Assembly: GCA_020048895.1 (NCBI GenBank)
Contig: JAIFLV010000157.1
Span: 1 to 33,371, forward strand
Reading direction: 5' to 3'
Source of the DNA: Rhodoferax sp.
GTDB lineage: Bacteria > Pseudomonadota > Gammaproteobacteria > Burkholderiales > Burkholderiaceae_C
Length of the DNA stretch: 33,371 nt
Every line of letters starts with the position of its first letter. Positions within the stretch are counted from its first letter, which is position 1. The notes under the pieces are model-generated. The model was not told the DNA's origin. It ran no database searches and saw only the letters and a program-made list of their open reading frames with translations. Positions 24,920 through 30,851 of the stretch are shown here, in pieces. The position numbers and the translations under genes are program-made.

Positions 24920-26059
24920 CTACACCACGGCCAGCAGTGGCTGCAGAACGCTGGCTCCCAATTTCCTTGAGCGCTCACCACTCCAGCCCGTAACGACATC
25001 CGGGTGCGCTGCGTTGTCCTTGAAGGGCATCTCGATGGTGAACGCCAGGCAGCCAAACTGGTTGGCGATCCAGTTGGTGGCCAGGGTGGGGTTGGCCGTG
25101 CCGGGCTCTTTGGCACCGTAGTTGAATTCGTCCTGAAAGTCCGGGCAGGACGATGTCCACGCCGTTTTGAAAGTGGCTTCCAGTGCGGCAATGTGTGCGC
25201 TGTAGGTGGGGTTGCCCTCGGACCCCACCACAAAGTTGTAGGGCAAGCCTTCATCGCCATGGGCGTCCAGGCACACATCCACGCCCACTTCCAGCATCTT
25301 CTGGCGCACCAGAAAAACCTCGGGTGACCGTTCCATGGTTGGGTTCGCCCATTCCCGGTTCAGGTTGGCTCCGGAGGCATTGGTGCGCAGGTTGCCAAGC
25401 ACCGCACCATCGGGATTCATGTTGGGCACCACGTAGAACACGCAACGCTCAAGCAGCACCCGGCTAACCGAGTCGTCGGTGTCCAGAAGGCGCTCCAGAA
25501 AGCCTTCAGCAAACCACTCGGCCATGCTTTCACCGGGGTGCTGGCGTGCAATCAGCCAGACCTTTTTCTTTTGCGCGTCATCCACGCCATCAACGGGTTT
25601 GGTGATGCGCAACACGCTCATGTCACGTCCTTCGACGGTCGCGCCCAGACGGTGCAACATCACGTACTCCGACCCACAGGCGGCGCCCAGCAGATCGAGA
25701 TGCTGCTCATACGAGTACGGCTCAAAGTAGGCAAAGTAGACGGCATTGGCGTCTGGCGTCATGCGCGCCGTCATCACCTGCCCATCAAACTCGGTGTCGA
25801 TGCGAAACCAGCGTTGCCGATCGGTACTTGCTACGACACGGTAATGTTCCCATCCGTCCGGGTACGCGCAAGCCCCCGCATTGACAAAGCGCATCGTCAC
25901 GGCATGCCCTCGCGCACCGTGCAGACAGAAGTGGAACCACTGCGCAAATTCCGCCGCCGAGTCCTTGCGGATGCGCAGCTGAATATCACGCGGGTCTTCC
26001 AGGTTGACGACTTCAATGGCGCCGGAGTCGAACTGGGTGGAGATGTGAAGCGTAGGCAT
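24920..26059 (-). CDS. M14-family zinc carboxypeptidase (cytosolic carboxypeptidase type)
   Basis: This 379-aa metallopeptidase has an N-terminal beta domain (residues 1-120, with YFAYFEPYSYEQH) typical of cytosolic carboxypeptidases, then the M14 catalytic domain. Zinc ligands are His174 and Glu177 in RQHPGESMAEW and His267 in LDAHGDE. Substrate-binding residues appear in NMNPDGAVLGNLRTN and NLNREW, and the catalytic Glu343 is in FTIEMPFKD. No signal peptide is seen, so it is cytoplasmic. The ATG at 26057-26059 begins MPTLHISTQF and matches the family. The frame is open to 26329, but that extension overlaps dbpA. The natural substrate of bacterial members is unknown. Divergent from dbpA with 98 bases between starts. 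Confidence 0.93.
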   Translation of the reverse strand: MPTLHISTQFDSGAIEVVNLEDPRDIQLRIRKDSAAEFAQWFHFCLHGARGHAVTMRFVNAGACAYPDGWEHYRVVASTDRQRWFRIDTEFDGQVMTARMTPDANAVYFAYFEPYSYEQHLDLLGAACGSEYVMLHRLGATVEGRDMSVLRITKPVDGVDDAQKKKVWLIARQHPGESMAEWFAEGFLERLLDTDDSVSRVLLERCVFYVVPNMNPDGAVLGNLRTNASGANLNREWANPTMERSPEVFLVRQKMLEVGVDVCLDAHGDEGLPYNFVVGSEGNPTYSAHIAALEATFKTAWTSSCPDFQDEFNYGAKEPGTANPTLATNWIANQFGCLAFTIEMPFKDNAAHPDVVTGWSGERSRKLGASVLQPLLAVV

Positions 26060-26157
26060 AGCGTTTGTATCGAAGTGCAGAAGTCGACCGCATTGTAGAA
26101 GCCGTCGTACGTATGATGACACCGTGTCGATGCGTTGGCGGCGTCGATAATCGGCGT

Positions 26158-27543
26158 ATGACTGTCTTCTCTTCCTTGCCTCTCTCTCCCGCCGTGCTGG
26201 CCAATCTGCAGCAACTCGGTTACCTGGAGATGACGCCCATCCAGGCGGCCAGTTTGCCCGTCGCGCTGGCCGGCAAAGACCTGATTGCCCAGGCACAGAC
26301 CGGCAGCGGTAAAACCGCCGCTTTCGCATTGGCCATGCTGGCCAAGCTCAACCCGCGCTGGTTTGCAGTGCAGGCGCTGGTGCTGTGTCCTACACGGGAA
26401 CTGGCAGACCAGGTCACGGGAGAAATTCGGCGTCTGGCGCGCGCCGAAGAGAACATCAAGGTGGTAACGCTGTGTGGTGGTGTGGCGCTGCGTGGTCAAA
26501 GGGCCTCCCTGGAGCATGGCGCGCATGTGGTGGTGGGTACCCCCGGGCGGGTGATGGACCATCTGGCACGCGGCTACCTTACCCTGGAAGGTCTCAACAC
26601 CCTGGTGCTGGATGAAGCCGATCGCATGCTGGACATGGGTTTTTTCGATGACATCGCCACGGTGGCCAGGCAGTGCCCTGCCAATCGGCAGACTTTACTA
26701 TTCTCGGCAACGTACCCTGAAGGCATCGAGAAGCTGGCCCGTCAGTTCATGCACGAGCCGCAGCGCGTGGAGGTGGCCTCCAGCAAGTCAGAAGGCCAGA
26801 TTGCGCAACGCTTTTTTGAAGTGACCCGCAGCAACCGCTTGCAGGCAGTGGGCCAACTGTTGCGGCACTTTCGACCGGTCAGCACACTGGCCTTTTGCAA
26901 CACCAAGCAGCAGTGCAAGGACCTGGTGACGCTGTTGCAGACGGAAGGCTTTCATGCGCTGGCGCTGTTCGGTGAACTGGAGCAGCGCGAGCGGGATCTG
27001 GTGCTGGCGCAATTTGCCAACCGCAGTTGCTCCGTGCTGGTGGCCACCGATGTGGCGTCGCGCGGGCTGGATATCGACCAATTGGAGGCGGTGATCAACG
27101 TCGACACCACGCCCGACCCCGAAGTGCATGTGCACCGCATCGGGCGTACCGGGCGAGCGGGAGCCTCCGGGCTGGCGCTCACCCTTGCGAGCCTGCAGGA
27201 CATGGGTTCCGTGGGCAAGATCGAGCAGTACCAGAAGCAGCCTTCAACCTGGTACCCGTTGGACCAGCTTGCACCCACCAGCAATGCCCCCCTGTTGCCG
27301 CCGATGGTGACGCTGCAGATTTTGGGCGGCCGCAAAGAGAAGATTCGCCCAGGCGATGTGCTGGGCGCACTGACCAGCACCGAAGGCGGTGTGGCCTACA
27401 CGCGTGAACAGATTGGCAAGATTCAGGTCACCGAGTTCTGCACTTTTGTTGCCGTAACGCGCGACGTCGCCGAAGCCGCCTGCGCCAAGCTCAACAACGG
27501 CAAGGTCAAGGGCAAGAGCGTACGGGCACGCACCCTGCCGTAG
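26158..27543 (+). CDS. dbpA: ATP-dependent RNA helicase DbpA
   Basis: This 461-aa DEAD-box helicase acts in 50S ribosomal subunit assembly by binding hairpin 92 of 23S rRNA. Visible motifs are the Q motif (MTPIQAASLP), Walker A AQTGSGKT at 46-53, PTRELADQ, TPGRVMDH, LDEADRML, SAT, and in the second RecA domain VATDVASRGLDI and HRIGRTGRAG. The C-terminal domain from VTLQILGGRKEKIRPGDVLGAL to the end is the DbpA-specific RNA-binding domain, which separates it from other DEAD proteins. Length matches the E. coli protein (457). The ATG at 26158 fits the family start (MTVFSSLPLSPAVLANL). The upstream open frame is the divergent promoter region. Confidence 0.97.
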   Translation: MTVFSSLPLSPAVLANLQQLGYLEMTPIQAASLPVALAGKDLIAQAQTGSGKTAAFALAMLAKLNPRWFAVQALVLCPTRELADQVTGEIRRLARAEENIKVVTLCGGVALRGQRASLEHGAHVVVGTPGRVMDHLARGYLTLEGLNTLVLDEADRMLDMGFFDDIATVARQCPANRQTLLFSATYPEGIEKLARQFMHEPQRVEVASSKSEGQIAQRFFEVTRSNRLQAVGQLLRHFRPVSTLAFCNTKQQCKDLVTLLQTEGFHALALFGELEQRERDLVLAQFANRSCSVLVATDVASRGLDIDQLEAVINVDTTPDPEVHVHRIGRTGRAGASGLALTLASLQDMGSVGKIEQYQKQPSTWYPLDQLAPTSNAPLLPPMVTLQILGGRKEKIRPGDVLGALTSTEGGVAYTREQIGKIQVTEFCTFVAVTRDVAEAACAKLNNGKVKGKSVRARTLP

Positions 27544-27546
27544 GGT

Positions 27547-27579
27547 AGCGACCCGCGCAGCGGCGGAGCGTGGGGGCCA
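27547..27579. repeat. 33-bp direct repeat, copy 1
   Basis: This copy is identical over 33 bases to 27629-27661; it starts AGCGACCCGCGCAG and ends GTGGGGGCCA. It begins four bases after the dbpA stop. Similar GC-rich blocks are common between genes in Burkholderiales genomes, as I recall. Function is unknown; it may act in transcription termination. Confidence 0.8.
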
Positions 27580-27580
27580 G

Positions 27581-27609
27581 TTTCAGCGCCGGGCCGCCCC
27601 AAGCTGAAA
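27581..27609. terminator. Hairpin between the two 33-bp repeats, possible dbpA terminator
   Basis: TTTCAGC at 27581-27587 pairs with GCTGAAA at 27603-27609 around a GC-rich loop. A second hairpin, CCCC-TTGA-GGGG, lies at about 27616-27627. Neither has a T tract. Their position just after dbpA suggests 3'-end formation. Confidence 0.4.
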
Positions 27610-27628
27610 TGCGACCCCCTTGAGGGGC

Positions 27629-27661
27629 AGCGACCCGCGCAGCGGCGGAGCGTGGGGGCCA
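27629..27661. repeat. 33-bp direct repeat, copy 2
   Basis: This is a perfect second copy of 27547-27579, 82 bases downstream in the same orientation. It is preceded by the CCCCTTGAGGGG hairpin. Confidence 0.8.
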
Positions 27662-27665
27662 CATC

Positions 27666-27714
27666 TGTGTAGGGCAAATACCTACACGGTTTGTATCCAT
27701 TTGCCGACTACACA
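27666..27714. promoter_or_regulatory. Cluster of GTGTAG half-sites upstream of the 77-aa protein gene, candidate operator
   Basis: GTGTAGG at 27667-27673 and CCTACAC at 27681-27687 form an inverted repeat with a 7-base loop. A third half-site, CTACACA, lies at 27708-27714. The cluster is 70-120 bases upstream of the first gene of the hydrolase/cupin series, a plausible place for a regulator site. No regulator gene is in the window and no clear -35/-10 pair was identified. Confidence 0.45.
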
Positions 27715-27784
27715 TTTTTCTGGCCGCGACTAAAGTTGCTACAAGCCCTCACCAAGGGTGCCCACCAGCAACCGGAGAACCAAC

Positions 27785-28018
27785 ATGAACGCAGCCGCAA
27801 TCGCACTGAACCCCTTTACCCTGATGATGGAGCCCGAACTGGTTCTGCAAACCATGGAGCGTTCACAGCAATTGCGCGGCTTGCGTCGCCACAAACTGCG
27901 TCCCCTGGACAAGCCACTGATTCCCTACACCAGCGCGGCCCTGGCAGCCCGTGCAGCCTATGATGCAGCTATTGATGCTGAAGACTTCGAGGCGCAAGCC
28001 GAGTCCTACCTGAACTGA
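27785..28018 (+). CDS. Small 77-aa protein of unknown function, coupled to hydrolase
   Basis: This 77-aa, helix-rich soluble protein starts at ATG 27785 with a GGAG Shine-Dalgarno eight bases upstream. The first half (NPFTLMMEPELVLQTMERSQQLRGLRRHKLRPLDKP) has a basic centre. The second half is an acidic, alanine-rich helix ending AEDFEAQAESYLN. No signal peptide or membrane segment is seen. The stop overlaps the next start (TGATG at 28016-28020), so it is translationally coupled to the alpha/beta hydrolase. I do not recognise the family. The good ribosome binding site and coupling argue that it is real. Confidence 0.75.
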   Translation: MNAAAIALNPFTLMMEPELVLQTMERSQQLRGLRRHKLRPLDKPLIPYTSAALAARAAYDAAIDAEDFEAQAESYLN

Positions 28019-28914
28019 TGCCAAAGCTGTACCGCGAGTTTGAAACGCAAGCGCAGATCGACGCGCAGTACAACCCGTCTCTACTGCTCGCGGCCAACGA
28101 CAACCCGATGCTGCACTATGCGCGTTCGGCAGAGCGCGCTAGAGCCCATCTTCACGGAGTTCTCGGCATTCCCTTTGGGCCGACGCTCGCAGAAATACTC
28201 GATATTTTTCCGGCCAGCCAGCCCAATGCCCCGGTTTTCATATTTCTACATGGCGGCTATTGGCGCGCGCTCTCAAGCAAGGATTTCAGCGGTATCGCAC
28301 TGGGCTTGCACGCGCAGGGCATCACCACGGTGGTCGTCAACTATGCCTTGTGCCCTGTGGTCACTATCGACGAAATCGTGCGCCAGTGCCGTGCGGCGTG
28401 CGCCTGGGTTTTGCGCAACATTGCAGAGCATGGCGGTGATCCTGCCAGGGTTGCCATTGGCGGTCATTCAGCGGGTGGGCATCTCACCGCAATGTGTCTT
28501 CAAACACAGTGGACTCGCGATTACGGTTTACCCCAGAACCCGTTTGCCGCTGCGGTGCTAGTCAGCGGTCTGTATGACCTGGCGCCGCTGCGTTATAGCT
28601 ACTTGCAACCGATGATTCAATTGGATGAGGGAACGATTGCCCGCAATTCACCGGTGTTCGGCGCGCGGTCTTGTACTACGCCTTTGTGGATCACCTGGGG
28701 GGGTGCAGAGACCAGCGAGTTCGCACGGCAATCCCAAGTGTTCCACAAGGTCTGGTTGGCGCAGGGGAATCAGGCTTTGCTCGAAGCCCAGCCGGGTGCC
28801 AACCACTTCACTGCGATTCATGGTTTTGAAGACGCGCACAGCGGTTTGTGCCAATGGCTGCAGGACCAGCTAATGGCCCGCCCACGTCCTGCAGAAAACA
28901 TCAAAGCCCCTTGA
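28018..28914 (+). CDS. Alpha/beta hydrolase (arylformamidase/esterase-like)
   Basis: This 298-aa cytoplasmic serine hydrolase carries the HGGYW oxyanion motif at 78-82 and the nucleophile elbow GGHSAGGHL with Ser151. The acid is probably in WGGAETSEFARQS and the histidine in GANHFTAIHGF. The N-terminal REFETQAQIDAQYNPSL segment is typical of the BD-FAE/kynurenine-formamidase-like group. The substrate is not determined by sequence; kynurenine formamidase is one possibility, but no kynurenine pathway gene is nearby. The ATG overlaps the stop of the 77-aa protein gene by one base. The cupin gene follows after 136 bases, in which I see no gene. Confidence 0.88.
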   Translation: MPKLYREFETQAQIDAQYNPSLLLAANDNPMLHYARSAERARAHLHGVLGIPFGPTLAEILDIFPASQPNAPVFIFLHGGYWRALSSKDFSGIALGLHAQGITTVVVNYALCPVVTIDEIVRQCRAACAWVLRNIAEHGGDPARVAIGGHSAGGHLTAMCLQTQWTRDYGLPQNPFAAAVLVSGLYDLAPLRYSYLQPMIQLDEGTIARNSPVFGARSCTTPLWITWGGAETSEFARQSQVFHKVWLAQGNQALLEAQPGANHFTAIHGFEDAHSGLCQWLQDQLMARPRPAENIKAP

Positions 28915-29050
28915 GTTTCTGGCAATTGCTTTGCGCGCAGGCATTTGCAGCTGGATTCCACGAAAATTAAATCCGTCGAGATCGATTTGGCACGCACCTT
29001 GCTGAGTCGTCTGTGAACCCTTTGAATTACCCGATGAATGGAGACCCCCA

Positions 29051-29950
29051 ATGAGACCCCACGTAGAGTTGATTGACGAGAAAGATTTGATATGGCACAT
29101 GGCAGAACTGCCCCACGGTGCCGGGCAGGCGCGCCAGCGCAATCTCAACTATTGCGAAGAAAAAGGGGAGGCTTCCCTGGCAGTTGAGTTTGAAACCGAC
29201 TGGTCGCGGCCCGCGGGGGTGCACGCCGCCCAGACGGAATGGTTCGTTCTGCAGGGCGAGGTCGAGATCGGCGATGATGTCCTGGTCAAAGACGACTATT
29301 TCATGGCGCCGGTAGGGGCCTTGACTCCTGCACTCAAAGTCAAGGCGGGTACGCGCGTCCTGTTGTTCCGCGAGTTTGGCGACTGGGGCTTTACACCGGC
29401 GGGCACTTCCAGCGCACAATCCGACCCGCAGCAAAGCCTGGTCGTCAAGCGTGCCAGCCAATTGGACTGGTTTGAGGTGACAGATCCAGTCAACGGTAGC
29501 CCTATGGACTTCTCGCGGGGCGGCACACCGGTGCCCGGCCTGTACATCAAGCTGTTACACCACAACCCGGTGACGGGCTTCTACACACGCCTGATTCGCG
29601 CCAAGCCCAACTGGGCCGAGCATCCTCTGGCCCACCACCCTTGCTACGAGGAGGCCTATTGCCTCGAAGGATCATTCGATTACAACTACGGCAGCATGTG
29701 GCCTGGCACCTATTTTTTCCGGCCTGCCGGGGTTCGTCATGGCGACTTCACCGCGGGTCCGGAGGGCACAACCTGGCTGTTGCGCTGCGATGGACGCCTG
29801 GTGGACTGGTATACCGAGGAGGCACGGGTGGAGATGCACGGCAAAGCGCTTAACTGGGGTCCTGACTACCCCGGTTCAGAGCCGCCGGTGTTATTGCAGC
29901 CAACGCGTTCGCGTTCGATCGGTCCGATGAAGGATCCAAGCTACTTATGA
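29051..29950 (+). CDS. Bicupin (DUF4437-like) protein
   Basis: This 299-aa protein has two cupin halves. The first (about 20-110) includes TEWFVLQGEVEIGDDVLVKDDYFMAP; the second (about 170-265) includes HHPCYEEAYCLEGSFDYNYG and then GTYFFRPAGVRHGDF, with candidate metal ligands His, Glu and His. There is no signal peptide. A GGAG Shine-Dalgarno precedes the ATG. Its stop overlaps the start of the next gene by four bases (ATGA at 29947-29950). Cupins of this kind are often dioxygenases, isomerases or ligand sensors; the reaction here is unknown. Coupling to an Asp/Glu-racemase-superfamily gene suggests both act on one small carboxylated metabolite. Confidence 0.82.
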   Translation: MRPHVELIDEKDLIWHMAELPHGAGQARQRNLNYCEEKGEASLAVEFETDWSRPAGVHAAQTEWFVLQGEVEIGDDVLVKDDYFMAPVGALTPALKVKAGTRVLLFREFGDWGFTPAGTSSAQSDPQQSLVVKRASQLDWFEVTDPVNGSPMDFSRGGTPVPGLYIKLLHHNPVTGFYTRLIRAKPNWAEHPLAHHPCYEEAYCLEGSFDYNYGSMWPGTYFFRPAGVRHGDFTAGPEGTTWLLRCDGRLVDWYTEEARVEMHGKALNWGPDYPGSEPPVLLQPTRSRSIGPMKDPSYL

Positions 29951-30714
29951 ACTCCGGACGCGACATGCAGGGTTGGCGGCGCGTCTTTGCCGTGTTTGGT
30001 CCATCCACCAACACCGTGGTTGAGCCGGAATTTGCTGCCATGCGGCCGGCCGGCGTAAGCAACCAGTACCGGGACATTTACATTGAGAACGCCAAGGCGC
30101 TCTCGGATGAGGCGTTCATGGCCGGCGCCGAAATCATTCAAGGCGCGGTTGATGCCGCGCTGCGCACCGCGATGACATGTGAGCCGGATTACCTGGTGAT
30201 GGGTGTTTCAGCCATCACCTTTATCGGCGGCGCACTGGCGTGTGACAAGTTGTTGGCCCACATCCACGAGCTGACCGGCAAGCAGGTGAGTGTCGGCTCG
30301 GTGTCGTGCGTTGAAGCGATGAAGGCCTACGGTGGTATCCGCCGCATTGCAGTGCTCTCGCCGTATTACCCGCTGGCCAACCAACATGTGGCGAACTACT
30401 TCAGTGACTACGGCTTTGAGACTGTACGCGACCTGCCGATGCGGTGCAAAAGCTGGACCGATATCTCCCGGGTAACCGAGCGCGAGATTGCGACAGCACT
30501 GAAGCAGCTCGACGGCGATGACATCGACGCCATTGTGCAGGTTGGCACCAATCTGAGCATGGCCCGCATGGCTCCCTATGCGGAGGCGTTTCTGGGCAAA
30601 CCGGTGATTGCAATCAACACCGCTACCTATTGGCATGCGCTGCGCAGCAACGGTATCAACGACGCGGTAGATGGATTCGGGCCTTTACTCCAGCACCTCC
30701 AACTGAAAGACTGA
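29947..30714 (+). CDS. Asp/Glu racemase superfamily protein (maleate isomerase/arylmalonate decarboxylase-like)
   Basis: This 255-aa cytoplasmic protein is of the maleate cis-trans isomerase/arylmalonate decarboxylase type. The N-terminal GPSTNTVVEPEF motif, DYLVMGVSAITFIGG, then AYGGIRRIAVLSPYYPLANQ, AIVQVGTNLSMARMAPYAEA and KPVIAINTATYWHALR fit the family and its length. The two catalytic cysteines of maleate isomerase normally sit in the second and fourth of these blocks. Here those positions appear to be Val/Ser (87-88) and Gly200. The remaining cysteines (Cys78, Cys99, Cys121, Cys167) are not at the usual sites. It may catalyse different chemistry or use another residue. Four-base overlap with the bicupin gene. 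Confidence 0.8.
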   Translation: MNSGRDMQGWRRVFAVFGPSTNTVVEPEFAAMRPAGVSNQYRDIYIENAKALSDEAFMAGAEIIQGAVDAALRTAMTCEPDYLVMGVSAITFIGGALACDKLLAHIHELTGKQVSVGSVSCVEAMKAYGGIRRIAVLSPYYPLANQHVANYFSDYGFETVRDLPMRCKSWTDISRVTEREIATALKQLDGDDIDAIVQVGTNLSMARMAPYAEAFLGKPVIAINTATYWHALRSNGINDAVDGFGPLLQHLQLKD

Positions 30715-30802
30715 AACGCAAGCCTCAGTCAAAAAGTACGGGTTTCAGGGCTTATGGGCCCAGAATCCGAAGCCTCGGCCCAGCGTTTTGCTATCGCTTG
30801 TG

Positions 30803-30820
30803 AAATACAGGTAGGTATTT
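30803..30820. terminator. AT-rich inverted repeat between convergent genes
   Basis: AAATAC at 30803-30808 and GTATTT at 30815-30820 flank a 6-base loop. It lies in the 137-base gap between the racemase-like gene and the beta-propeller gene. The 10-mer GTAGGTATTT here (30811-30820) is the reverse complement of one inside the operator-like cluster (27676-27685). Termination or a regulator site are both possible. Confidence 0.3.
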
Positions 30821-30851
30821 TGGCAACGCAGTGTTGGAAAAACAGACGAAT

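Noticed and set aside
27733..27760. Sigma-28-like promoter (TAAAGTTG) upstream of the 77-aa protein gene
   Set aside because: The matching GCCGATAA-type -10 element is not at the required spacing, and no flagellar gene follows.
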